Assembly (NCBI GenBank): GCA_034439675.1 | Contig: JAWXAW010000076.1 | Span: 1-64,000 of the forward strand | Reading direction: 5' to 3' | DNA: 64,000 nt | Source: Opimibacter sp034439675 | GTDB taxonomy: Bacteria; Bacteroidota; Bacteroidia; Chitinophagales; Saprospiraceae | In this document: positions 1 through 9,210 of the stretch, piece by piece | Numbering within the stretch: position 1 is the stretch's first letter | Layout: each line of letters begins with the position of its first letter | Notes under the pieces: generated by a model | The model's input: the letters and a program-made list of their open reading frames with translations, nothing else | Database searches by the model: none | What the model was told of the DNA's origin: nothing | Made by a program: the position numbers and the translations under genes

Positions 1-803
1 ACCACAAGGACTTTTGGAGGAAGATTGTTTTCTGCGACTAATTGAGCAAGATATTCTGAGGCGTAATTAATATCTGCAGCATCCATAGTCCCTAACTTTT
101 CACCAGGTACAGATGCGGTCTTCATGGAATACTCAGGATCAATACCCAGATGAACACCGGGAAGCTTCAGGTACTCCCTAAGCAAAGGAATTTCTTCCTG
201 TAAGGTGCTACGTCCTACCTGGATGTCAAGGAATACCAGTGCATCAATACGTCTAGCCAGTTCCAGGACCTTTTGAATCTGAGTATCAGGCATTCTGAGC
301 CTGTATTTTCCCCCTTTCCCGGGATTACGCTGAGCGGTCACAGCGATGTAATGGAGGGCAGGTTTCGCAACGATTAAGGTATCGGCAGCATTCCATCGAC
401 TGACTTCACTTTGAAGGCTATCCAGCATCTCGTCCGGAGGTAATGCACCCAACACACCCATCCTGGTCGAATATAAATTGCCATAAAAAGCAACAATCCT
501 TGAGAATGGAAGAAGCGCACCTTTATTTGGATAGGCAGCCCTCACCGGCCAAAACGCTGAGGTATCATTATGAAAAAGGCCGCTGATAAGCTGGTCGTAT
601 AGCATTGTATCAAAGGCAGCCGGAGTAATGACCTGAGATCCGGTGGAATCCGCACCTACCATGATGGGTGTTTCCTTTTCTTCAGTGCCGGAGGCCGTTG
701 ATGGGCCACAGCCTATGGTTATACTTGCCAGTACACTACAATGTAAAGCGATCAGCCAAAGGCCTAATTTCAAATTTACTGTGCTGTTATTGTTCATATT
801 CAT
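1..803 (-). CDS. Conserved lipoprotein-like protein, putative TIM-barrel fold (3' end cut by window)
   Basis: The reading frame is open from an ATG at 803 to the window edge (267 codons), so the C-terminus is missing. A hydrophobic N-terminus is followed by a Cys at about residue 32 (context TIGC), a weak lipobox, so it is probably exported and perhaps lipid-anchored. The core has a YGN...MGVLG segment, a VFLDIQVGRS strand and a GIDPEY strand, which I recall from an uncharacterised family of glycosidase-like secreted proteins best known in Actinobacteria. No catalytic role can be assigned from sequence. A second in-frame ATG lies two codons downstream. It is divergent from the large secreted gene starting at 988. 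Confidence 0.7.
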   Translation of the reverse strand, partial: MNMNNNSTVNLKLGLWLIALHCSVLASITIGCGPSTASGTEEKETPIMVGADSTGSQVITPAAFDTMLYDQLISGLFHNDTSAFWPVRAAYPNKGALLPFSRIVAFYGNLYSTRMGVLGALPPDEMLDSLQSEVSRWNAADTLIVAKPALHYIAVTAQRNPGKGGKYRLRMPDTQIQKVLELARRIDALVFLDIQVGRSTLQEEIPLLREYLKLPGVHLGIDPEYSMKTASVPGEKLGTMDAADINYASEYLAQLVAENNLPPKVLV

Positions 804-987
804 AGTGTAAAACCCGGTTAATAACACCTTCCCATGTCCCTTTACCATTTCGGAAAAACAAGGGCGAAATGCCTGATTAGGAAATCTTTAGAATCTTTGT
901 TTTCATCTGTAAGGAACGATTTTTGTGACTTCCCACAATAATCCGTAAATTTTCACTTCCAAAGACTTATAGATCAACAATATACCA

Positions 988-3900
988 ATGCAAATAATAA
1001 GAATACTGAGCCTCCTATTGTTTATTTCCCTCCAGGGGATAAGCCAGACTAACCTCGAAACCAATATGGTTTTTGGAGGTAACTCCATAGACGAGCCAAA
1101 GGATATTTCCGTCAATACGGCAGGAAACACCCTCTTCTATGGGGCAAGGTCTTTTTCATCAGATGGCCATGTACCTGCTAATGCGGGTGGCAGCGATTTC
1201 TGGATCATGAAAAGAAATATAGATGGCTCCTTGCTCTGGAGTAAAACCTTTGGTGGTTCAGGCAACGATGACCTGGAAGCAGTGATGCCGCACTCAGACG
1301 GTGGTGTCCTTGCCTTTGGAACTACCCGAACTGACCAGGGACTCTTTGGGGATGTCATTGGACTAGCAGGAGGATGGCTCATGCGAACCAACAGTAACGG
1401 CTCCATCATCGAAGGTAAAATATTTGGTGGAACAATCACCGAAACGGCAGTTGATGCCTTCAGACACCTGAACGGAAATGTCACCATGGCAATGGAAGCA
1501 GGTTCAACCACCCTCAATGGTCAAACCAATAATGGAATCCTTGATGTCTGGCTGGTGCAGGTTAATGCAGCGCTGACCATCCAATGGACCGCATTATTGG
1601 GTGGCAACGGCACTGATGTGCCGGAAGCAATCACTTCAGATATTAATGGTAATATCTATGTTGCTGCTACCAGCAACTCAAATCTACCCGGGCTTGGCAA
1701 CAATCAGGGTGGAAAAGATATTTGGGTATTCAAGATTTCACCGACAGGTGAGATGTTATGGCAAAAAACATTTGGCGGCAGTGAGGATGAAGAAGCTAGT
1801 GATATTTTATTTCATCCAGATGGTTTTGTTTATGTACTTGCCCACTCTGAATCTTCCGATGGCGACTTTGATGCCAATGTTGGCTTAAATGACCTCTGGA
1901 TGATCAGGCTCACCGGGATTGACGGTGACCTTGAGAATATGGAACGCTTTGGTGGCAGTGGAAATGATTTCAATGGCCATGCAGACTTGTATGGAGATGA
2001 CCAGCTGGTCATTTCTGCTACCAGTACTAGTGACGACCTTGATCTTTCTGGTAACAAAGGGTTGAGTGATGTATGGGTGTTGACAACAGATCTCAATGGA
2101 AATATCCTTGAACAGATGAACTATGGAGGCTCCCTCAACGACCTCTCAGTAGATATCATGACGGTTGACAGCGTTTTTTATCTCCTCTCTTCTACACTGT
2201 CTGCCGATAAAAATGTCCCCTTCAATACAATCACACAGCAGGATCTGTGGTATTATACGCTTAATCCAAATCCTGATACATGCTCTGAACAGTTTCTGTG
2301 TCAACCGGATTCCATGTTGACCAATCATATATATCCTCCAGCCAATGATGCGCTCATCTGTGTAAGCGGATGTACTGCCGGCTATGGTCCGGGGCCTTTC
2401 TTCAACAATGGAAGTTGCCCTGATTTTGTCCATCCAACAGCTTATTTCTTCGTCACTACGGATACGACAGCAGATCTGCTGACCCTGAGTGTGACTTCAG
2501 ACGAATTTAATCAGCCGCAAATAGCCTTACTCAGATCTGTCAACTGCTCTTCATTTCAGCAGGTGGAATGTGCCACAGGACTGAATGGTAGCGTACTGAT
2601 GGCTTATTTAGATGTCGACCCATTGACGACCTATGTAGTTGCCATTTCTGACGTGGAAGGTAATATCGGAGAATTTGAATTTTGTGCCACATCGATTGAT
2701 GTTGAATTCTGTAATGAAGATGATAGGATATTTGTCACAAGCACGTCATTGGGAAGCCCTTTAAAAGGACCATACAAGCCCGGTGAGGAAGTTAGGATCT
2801 GTTATGAACTTGAAGATTGGAACAAACTGGATTGCAATGGCTTCCAGGGTTTAGTACCAACATTTGGCCCGGGATGGGACACCACCTCATTTGACCTTTT
2901 TGGGCAACCCATCCAAATGGACGAGCTGCTTTCACCTGTCACAACCGGCTTCTGGGAATGGTATAAAGTTGGTGATGTTCGTTACAATGTGTCTAACCCG
3001 ATAAACGGTTATGACGGAGGGCAAGGGATGCCACCAGGTTGGTATTTTACCAATACAGGTAATTCCCCTCCTGCCACAGAGCCGGATGAAACTACAGGAG
3101 ATATTGAGGTTTGTACACCTACCCCTGACAGATGGAAAGTCTGCTTCTATCTCAAAGTAGTGGATGAATGTGAATCCAACCTTGATTGCACAATCACCAT
3201 GCGAACTTTTTCAGATGGTGAAATTGGCAGAAATCCAAGCCTTGCCTGTGCATATGACCAGGAAGAAATTTTTATCACAAACATGGTATGTTGTGTTAAT
3301 CCTGGAATTCAAAATATTCAGAATTTTTCAGTTTGCAGCGGTGACACCATTGCCTTCCAACCCCAGACAAATCTATTCCCACCTGTAACTTACAGCTGGA
3401 CGGCTAATCCAGATCCCTTTATAATGGGCGCTACTGCAGGAAATGATCTCAATAGATTTTATCAGGTATTGATCAATGAAACAGCTGTGCCGTTAAAAGT
3501 CCGTTATAGCATAAAGGCTGAAGGGAATGGTTGTGAAACCGATACTGAGGATTTTGAAATTACAGTACTCCCACTCCCAACCAGTCGTCTAACGGTTACA
3601 GGTCCTAATATTATTTGCAGCGGTTCAACAGTCACTTTCAATTTTGAAAGCACCGGCACGCCCCCATTTGCTATTGGCTTGTTCAGGGAAAATGAATTAT
3701 TTGCCAATGTACTCAGCGAAAGCAATTTTCTCTCTATTCCTATTGATCCTGTGTTTAGTGGACGCTTCAGGATCGGAACACTCCGTGATGCATCTTGTGA
3801 CGGGCAAGGAACAGGTTTTGTCAATGTGACCGTTAAGCCAAACAGTACAGTGATCATCGATACCACCATCTGCGAAGGTCAATCCTTTGTAGTCGGCACA

Positions 3901-4821
3901 GAAGTATTTTCTGAAGCTGGAATCTATACGGTGACCCTGGAAGATGGCGGTTCCAACAATTGTGATAGTGTCGTTGTGCTAAGCTTGAATATTGCCCCTA
4001 CGATCATCGAATCCATAGATGAAATCATCTGCAACGGTGATACATTATATGTTCTCGGCGAACCGTATACGGAGTCTACTGATGAATTAATTGAATATAC
4101 AGGTCCTGAGGGATGTCCCAATTTTATTGACCTCCACCTGGTCGTTGAGGACACTTTTTCCATGGAGATCAATCAAACCATTTGCAATGGTGATACGCTA
4201 GATTTTGAAGGCATACTTGTATACCAGGAAGGCACCTATTCATTCGTTGAAGAAATACGTCCGGGTTGCTTTGAACAAACAGTTTTGCACCTTGATGTCC
4301 TTCCGGCCATTTTCATCAATGACCTGGCCATCATTGGCGACAATGGTTCAAATTCAGGAGCTATCCTCGTTGAAATTGTTGGCGGCTCTCCCCCGTTTCA
4401 GTATCTATGGAATACAGGTCAGACCTCCGAAAGTCTTTTTAATATCATGCATGGAAAATATCATCTGACGGTAACAGATCGGTTAGGATGCAATCAGATA
4501 TTTACTTTCGATGTGCCAATGATTTCCGGTACATCTGAAATATCCATGTCAGACAGTGAAATAAAAATCTGGCCTACGATGACCGCTGCAGGAGAGATGC
4601 TGCAACTCCATAATACTGGAGTCGCAGCAACAACTGTTTCCGGTATTACATGGTGGTCGACCCATGGGCAATCATTTGATATTTCAGTGGATCTGGAAAT
4701 GGGTGCCGGTTCAGGTGCGTCCATTATCGTTCCCGAAATCCTTGCTCCAGGCATTTATTTCCTCAGATTATCACTACCTGAAGGAGCCAGTGTTTGGACA
4801 AAGGTACTTTTGAATGAATAA
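988..4821 (+). CDS. Large secreted protein with propeller-like repeats, SprB-like repeat and degenerate T9SS tail
   Basis: 1277 residues with a clear signal peptide (hydrophobic residues 5-16, likely cleavage after GISQ). Residues about 60-430 hold at least five copies of a roughly 55-residue repeat built on W-x-K-T-F-G-G-S-x-x-D-E followed by a VYV/IYVAA strand, as in beta-propeller repeats of the SBBP type. The middle is Cys-rich and Ig/PKD-like, with several repeats of the form ICNGDTL. Residues about 1126-1170 resemble a SprB repeat (GGSPPFQYLWNTG). The end (PGIYFLRLSLPEG...KVLL) resembles a type A T9SS sorting domain but lacks the usual YPNP start (it reads IWPT). Probable cell-surface or released protein; substrate unknown. 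A terminator-like hairpin follows at 4957-5003. Confidence 0.85.
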   Translation: MQIIRILSLLLFISLQGISQTNLETNMVFGGNSIDEPKDISVNTAGNTLFYGARSFSSDGHVPANAGGSDFWIMKRNIDGSLLWSKTFGGSGNDDLEAVMPHSDGGVLAFGTTRTDQGLFGDVIGLAGGWLMRTNSNGSIIEGKIFGGTITETAVDAFRHLNGNVTMAMEAGSTTLNGQTNNGILDVWLVQVNAALTIQWTALLGGNGTDVPEAITSDINGNIYVAATSNSNLPGLGNNQGGKDIWVFKISPTGEMLWQKTFGGSEDEEASDILFHPDGFVYVLAHSESSDGDFDANVGLNDLWMIRLTGIDGDLENMERFGGSGNDFNGHADLYGDDQLVISATSTSDDLDLSGNKGLSDVWVLTTDLNGNILEQMNYGGSLNDLSVDIMTVDSVFYLLSSTLSADKNVPFNTITQQDLWYYTLNPNPDTCSEQFLCQPDSMLTNHIYPPANDALICVSGCTAGYGPGPFFNNGSCPDFVHPTAYFFVTTDTTADLLTLSVTSDEFNQPQIALLRSVNCSSFQQVECATGLNGSVLMAYLDVDPLTTYVVAISDVEGNIGEFEFCATSIDVEFCNEDDRIFVTSTSLGSPLKGPYKPGEEVRICYELEDWNKLDCNGFQGLVPTFGPGWDTTSFDLFGQPIQMDELLSPVTTGFWEWYKVGDVRYNVSNPINGYDGGQGMPPGWYFTNTGNSPPATEPDETTGDIEVCTPTPDRWKVCFYLKVVDECESNLDCTITMRTFSDGEIGRNPSLACAYDQEEIFITNMVCCVNPGIQNIQNFSVCSGDTIAFQPQTNLFPPVTYSWTANPDPFIMGATAGNDLNRFYQVLINETAVPLKVRYSIKAEGNGCETDTEDFEITVLPLPTSRLTVTGPNIICSGSTVTFNFESTGTPPFAIGLFRENELFANVLSESNFLSIPIDPVFSGRFRIGTLRDASCDGQGTGFVNVTVKPNSTVIIDTTICEGQSFVVGTEVFSEAGIYTVTLEDGGSNNCDSVVVLSLNIAPTIIESIDEIICNGDTLYVLGEPYTESTDELIEYTGPEGCPNFIDLHLVVEDTFSMEINQTICNGDTLDFEGILVYQEGTYSFVEEIRPGCFEQTVLHLDVLPAIFINDLAIIGDNGSNSGAILVEIVGGSPPFQYLWNTGQTSESLFNIMHGKYHLTVTDRLGCNQIFTFDVPMISGTSEISMSDSEIKIWPTMTAAGEMLQLHNTGVAATTVSGITWWSTHGQSFDISVDLEMGAGSGASIIVPEILAPGIYFLRLSLPEGASVWTKVLLNE

Positions 4822-5246
4822 TGCTTAACGTGAAATGGAAAGGGATCCATATGATCATTGCTGATCTATGAATCCCTTAACCTCTTGTGCTTTTTTCATC
4901 TCAAGTTGGATTGGCATATGTCCTGTTGAACATAAGCGCATTAGGATGTCAAAGCACGATACCGGGTTTATTAACTTTCTATGTTAACCGGTATCGGGGT
5001 TTTGACCACTAGGTCAACCCCTCTGTCCAAATTATCTTTCCTGAATATGGCTACTCATTATTGCCTTGGCAGTATTTTCATCCATAGGGTATTGCAAACT
5101 GATTCGTTCAGTTTTAACAATGCAGTATTCAGATAACTGGACATTTTTCTTAGATAATAAATTGTGATCCCTTGATCATCGTTATAAATGTAAAAAGATC
5201 AAACGAAAAAAGCAAGTATTACCCGTCCTAATTATCAACAAGTTTA
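4822..5246. other. Intergenic region between convergent genes
   Basis: 425 bases between the 3' ends of the secreted-protein gene and tpiA. Apart from the hairpin at 4957-5003 I see no open frame, repeat or RNA gene; the right half is AT-rich. Confidence 0.6.
4957..5003 (+). terminator. Probable terminator of the secreted-protein gene
   Basis: A 9-bp perfect stem (CGATACCGG at 4957-4965 with CCGGTATCG at 4988-4996) is followed by GGGGTTTT. The T-run is short, so the call is moderate. It sits 135 bases after the stop codon of the upstream + strand gene. Confidence 0.45.
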
Positions 5247-6005
5247 TCAACAGGCAGCCTTAATGATTTCAAGAAATCCAGCTACTTGTAATGAAGCCCC
5301 CCCCACAAGTCCTCCATCAACATCCGGCGAGGCAAAAAGCGTTGCCGCATTATCTGCCTTAATACTGCCTCCGTACAATATCCTTATATCATCGCTGGTT
5401 GCACTATCATAGGCTTGTCGAACAGTATCCCTGATAAACGAATGCATTTCCTGAGCCTGCTCGGGTGACGCAGTCAAGCCGGTACCAATAGCCCAGATGG
5501 GCTCATACGCAATGACTAACTTTCTAAATGCATCAGTCCCGAGATGAAATATGCACTCTTCAAGTTGTTTCTTGACAAATTGATTTTGCTGGCCGGCTTG
5601 TCTTATTTCTAAAGGCTCCCCGCAACAAAAAATAGGGATCAGGCCGCCATTCAGTATCGCATCCACTTTTGCCTTGACGATCTGATTTGTTTCCAGAAAA
5701 AGCTGACGACGCTCAGAATGGCCCGTGATGCAATATTGGATATCAAGGCTCTTCAACATACCTACTGACACTTCCCCTGTGTAGGCTCCGGCTACTTCTG
5801 CATGACAATGCTGTGCAGCGGGCAAAAGAGACGTTCCCTTTATACGATCAACCAGCATCTGCAGATGGGTAAAAGGTGGCGCTATGACAATCTCGCAATC
5901 CAATATATTGGGTAGACCCTGTAATAATTGATCAATCAGTTTTTCTCCTTCGGACAGCGTAAGGTTCATTTTCCAGTTGGCGGCAACAATTTTTTTTCGG
6001 GCCAT
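5247..6005 (-). CDS. tpiA: Triosephosphate isomerase
   Basis: Interconverts dihydroxyacetone phosphate and glyceraldehyde 3-phosphate in glycolysis and gluconeogenesis, in the cytoplasm. At 252 residues it is standard length. All catalytic landmarks are visible: NWKMN with Lys12, GHSERR with His96, and AYEPIWAIGTG with Glu168, followed by the flexible loop 6. The phosphate-binding YGGS and the late GLVGGASL motif are also present. The ATG at 6005 begins directly with the conserved RKKIVAANWKMN strand, so the start is secure. It is a single gene with no close operon partner: convergent with the gene on its left and divergent from ppk1. Confidence 0.98.
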   Translation of the reverse strand: MARKKIVAANWKMNLTLSEGEKLIDQLLQGLPNILDCEIVIAPPFTHLQMLVDRIKGTSLLPAAQHCHAEVAGAYTGEVSVGMLKSLDIQYCITGHSERRQLFLETNQIVKAKVDAILNGGLIPIFCCGEPLEIRQAGQQNQFVKKQLEECIFHLGTDAFRKLVIAYEPIWAIGTGLTASPEQAQEMHSFIRDTVRQAYDSATSDDIRILYGGSIKADNAATLFASPDVDGGLVGGASLQVAGFLEIIKAAC

Positions 6006-6461
6006 ATTTTTTGAGCTTTAGGTTGAAGGTAAAATTTCAGGGAGTTAAAGATAAACAGTCAAATCCCCAATCCTATTAATTACCTGATAGAAACAACTTA
6101 AAACAGGAAGGCCGTTGCAGGAGTTTGCTACTGCAAGCAAATAAATATCCAACGAAATCCCAATAAAGAATTCAAATAAAAAATCCAATCTAGTATTCTA
6201 ATGTTTGCAGGAGCAGACTCCTGCAACGGCTAAGGCGAATAGATCTGCAAATAACTCCCTTATCCTATAATCTTTGGTTCAATGTTTGCTGCGAGATATC
6301 AGAAGCAGACTGGCAATGTTTTCCGGGACATAATCGTTTTGTTTCTTTATGTCCTGAACAAAGTCTTATCAGAACCGGATGAAACAGATTTATTGATTTC
6401 CAATTGATTGATTAAGTGATCTTTGTAAAAATTACAGCACCCCAGTAGTAACCATAGATTG
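6006..6461. other. Divergent intergenic region between tpiA and ppk1
   Basis: 456 bases without a gene. It holds the inverted-repeat element at 6111-6230 described separately. Near ppk1 there is GATCTTTG at 6418-6425, one mismatch from the Bacteroidota -7 motif TAnnTTTG, a possible ppk1 promoter. Confidence 0.5.
6111..6230. repeat. Inverted-repeat element with internal hairpin
   Basis: GCCGTTGCAGGAGT at 6111-6124 is matched by its exact reverse complement at 6217-6230, about 120 bases end to end. The right arm also forms its own perfect hairpin: TTGCAGGAG (6205-6213), loop CAGA, CTCCTGCAA (6218-6226). The layout resembles a REP/MITE-like intergenic palindrome, but I cannot see target-site duplications. 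Confidence 0.6.
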
Positions 6462-8552
6462 ATGGCTAAGGACAATATTTCAAAGGCAACCCGGTTTATC
6501 CACCGCGATTATAGCTGGCTTGATTTCAATTACAGGGTCCTGCAAGAGGCAAAAGATCCGAATGTGCCTCTCATGGAGAGAATCAAGTTCCTGGCTATCT
6601 ACAGTAGCAACCTCGATGAATTTTTCAGGGTCAGGGTAGCAAATCATCGGAATCTCCTGCAAGTCGGCAAGAAGACCATTAAACAGTTGGACTATGATCC
6701 TGGAACAGTATTGCTGCAGATCCAGAAGATTGTCAGCGAACAGGCGGTAGAATTCGGCGAAATATTCCAGCACCAGATTGTCCCTGAACTTAAGCGACAC
6801 GAAATACACCTTGTCCAACGTGAAGAATTGTCTCAGGAACAGGAGGCCTTTGTGGATACCTACTTTCAGGAGAATCTGCTTCCATTCGTCCAGCCGGTCT
6901 TATTGGTAAAAGATAAAATAAGGCCCTTTCTCAACAACAAGGCTTTATATCTGGCCATCCTGATGAAGGACAAAGAAAATGCGTCTACGCAGGAGCAATA
7001 TGGTATCATTAAGATTCCTTCTGATCATCTACCCAGATTTATTGAGCTGCCTACACGGAAACAAGGTCATGAACTAATCATGCTTGATGAGATTGTAAGG
7101 CACAGTGTGATGTGGCTGTTTCCGGGATACCAGATTGTCAACACATACTCCATCAAACTGACCAGAGATGGCAAACTCTACATTGATGATGAGTACCAGG
7201 GTGATCTGGTCAAAAAGATTAAAAACAGCCTTCTCAAGAGAGATGTGGGACCTGCCTCACGCCTCGTATTTGACAAAACAATACCGTCCCAGTTTTTACA
7301 TTACCTGATGAATGTGCTCGGGGTGGAGAAACTTGGGTTGTTCCCGGAAGGAAGGTTCCATAACAACTTCGATTTTTTTAAGTTTCCGTCATTTGGCATG
7401 GATCATCTCAAAGACCAGCCGTTGCCGCCAATGGATTATCTCCCACTGGCAAAAGCAGAATCTATTTTTGAACCCATCCGAACGAATGACCACCTTATCC
7501 ATGTTCCGTATCACAAGTACGAACCTGTTATAAAGTTTTTCGAACATGCTGCCAAGGATCCGAATGTCACGCATATAAAGATTATCCAATATCGGGTTGC
7601 TCCCAATAGCAGGATCATGGAAGCATTGATCAATGCTGTCAAATCAGGAAAGCAAGTGTACGCCTTTATTGAAGTGAAAGCCCGCTTTGACGAAGAAGCT
7701 AATCTCCGTTGGGGAGAACAGCTCGAAAAAGCAGGAATTATGGTCAGGTATAGCTTTCCAGGCTTGAAGGTACACAGCAAACTGGCACTCGTCAGACGGC
7801 TTGAACCGGATGGTCCTCAACTCTATTCCTACCTGAGTACCGGCAACTTCCATGAAGTTACCGCAAGGATCTATAGCGATCAGGGCTTATTCACCTCAGA
7901 TAAACGCATCACCAGCGAAGTAGCCAGAATTTTCTCCTTCCTTGAAACAGTAAAGCTTCCGGGTGAGGATTTCAAACATCTGCTGGTCGGCCAGTTTAAT
8001 CTGAGAAAGACACTGATTCAATTGATAGACTTTGAAATAGCTGAAGCAGCAGCAGGCAGGGCGGCCTCCATTGTCCTCAAGGTCAATAGTCTTCAGGATG
8101 AAGAGATGATTGAGAAACTTTATGTAGCCAGTCAGGCAGGTGTAAGAATCGAATTAAACATCAGGGGCATTTGCTCGTTGATGGCCGGTAAGAAAAACCT
8201 GAGTGAAAATATTAAGGCCTTTAGCATCGTCGACCGGTTCCTTGAACACAGCCGTATTTTCCTCTTCAATCACGGAGGACATGAGAAAATGTACTTGTCC
8301 TCGGCAGACTGGATGGAACGGAATTTATCTTTCAGAATCGAAACTGCATTTCCAATCTATGATCCGATCCTAATGGCTGAAATCAAGGACATACTTATGA
8401 TTCAACGCGGAGACAACGTAAAAGCCAGATCACTTCACTATCAGCATATCAATGAGTACTTACTGAACGATTCCGACCTTGCTATTCGCTCACAGCATGA
8501 GACTTACTTCTATCTGAAGCGCAAATACGAAGAACTCAATCCAAAAGAATAA
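6462..8552 (+). CDS. ppk1: Polyphosphate kinase 1
   Basis: Reversibly transfers the gamma phosphate of ATP onto inorganic polyphosphate. The protein has about 696 residues, the usual PPK1 length, with the order N-domain (DYSWLDFNYRVL...), head domain and two C-terminal PLD-like domains. The autophosphorylated His is His438 in VHSKLALVRR, and the second active-site His is His607 in HGGHEKMYLSSADWMERN; both are in the family's expected places. A TTG lies just before, but the ATG at 6462 is taken as the start. It is monocistronic as far as can be seen. It implies polyphosphate storage or stringent-type stress physiology; no exopolyphosphatase gene lies nearby. Confidence 0.97.
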   Translation: MAKDNISKATRFIHRDYSWLDFNYRVLQEAKDPNVPLMERIKFLAIYSSNLDEFFRVRVANHRNLLQVGKKTIKQLDYDPGTVLLQIQKIVSEQAVEFGEIFQHQIVPELKRHEIHLVQREELSQEQEAFVDTYFQENLLPFVQPVLLVKDKIRPFLNNKALYLAILMKDKENASTQEQYGIIKIPSDHLPRFIELPTRKQGHELIMLDEIVRHSVMWLFPGYQIVNTYSIKLTRDGKLYIDDEYQGDLVKKIKNSLLKRDVGPASRLVFDKTIPSQFLHYLMNVLGVEKLGLFPEGRFHNNFDFFKFPSFGMDHLKDQPLPPMDYLPLAKAESIFEPIRTNDHLIHVPYHKYEPVIKFFEHAAKDPNVTHIKIIQYRVAPNSRIMEALINAVKSGKQVYAFIEVKARFDEEANLRWGEQLEKAGIMVRYSFPGLKVHSKLALVRRLEPDGPQLYSYLSTGNFHEVTARIYSDQGLFTSDKRITSEVARIFSFLETVKLPGEDFKHLLVGQFNLRKTLIQLIDFEIAEAAAGRAASIVLKVNSLQDEEMIEKLYVASQAGVRIELNIRGICSLMAGKKNLSENIKAFSIVDRFLEHSRIFLFNHGGHEKMYLSSADWMERNLSFRIETAFPIYDPILMAEIKDILMIQRGDNVKARSLHYQHINEYLLNDSDLAIRSQHETYFYLKRKYEELNPKE

Positions 8553-8684
8553 TTAATTCTCCTTTCCTCCACTGTTTGATAACCCGCAAAGCACGGCTTA
8601 TTTACAATTTATTTTCAGGGTTTACCATGTGGTATTGCATACGTTAATACCTGCATATTTGTATCCGTAATCAGATTTATTCCC

Positions 8685-8957
8685 ATGCAACTGTTGACGA
8701 AGACCGGACCACAATCCATCCGTCGAAATAATCAAATGCGATCCTTGTGGATTGAATATCCACGGATACCTTCAGGTGATGATGTTATTGCTGTGTTGTT
8801 CAATCGTGAACAGGCTGACATAATGTTCAAACTACCGGTATTAATGGCTGATGCTAAAGGCATTGAAATAATGCTGCCTTCCTTCATCACCGGGATGTTC
8901 TATTTGAAAGTAGAGGATGGTGATCAGTCTTTTTTAAGGCAAATAGCACTTCAATAA
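8685..8957 (+). CDS. Small orphan ORF resembling a T9SS type A sorting tail
   Basis: 90 residues without a signal peptide. Its second half (ITGMFYLKVEDGDQSFLRQIAL) follows the pattern of the last strands of Por-secretion tails: G-x-Y/F-x-L-x-V, acidic turn, then a basic final strand. The middle (VIAVLFNREQADIMFKLPV) fits the earlier strands. A free-standing sorting tail has no obvious use, so this could be the remnant of a larger secreted gene, or a chance ORF. It is followed by a good terminator at 9128-9164, which argues that the region is transcribed rightward. Confidence 0.35.
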   Translation: MQLLTKTGPQSIRRNNQMRSLWIEYPRIPSGDDVIAVLFNREQADIMFKLPVLMADAKGIEIMLPSFITGMFYLKVEDGDQSFLRQIALQ

Positions 8958-9127
8958 GGGAAAACCCTGAAAATAAAAATTGGGTGTTTTCGTCCATGTA
9001 TGCAACAAAATTTTGAATGACCTTTACATTGTTGATAGTTATTAAAGCAATTCAACTATTGAGAAAAATAAAAGCAGGAATTTAGTTTTGGTTTATTCCT
9101 GATTAAAGATTATAAAGGGGTGAGACT

Positions 9128-9164
9128 TGCCGGGGTCGTCAAAGGGTGACACCGGCATTTTTTT
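9128..9164 (+). terminator. Rho-independent terminator
   Basis: The stem TGCCGGGGTC (9128-9137) pairs with GACACCGGCA (9148-9157) with a single mismatch and is followed at once by seven T residues. It is oriented to end + strand transcription from ppk1 or the small ORF at 8685. Confidence 0.75.
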
Positions 9165-9210
9165 GCTTATACCCTACCGGACGACTACAAAGATTCACAC
9201 GATGAGATGA

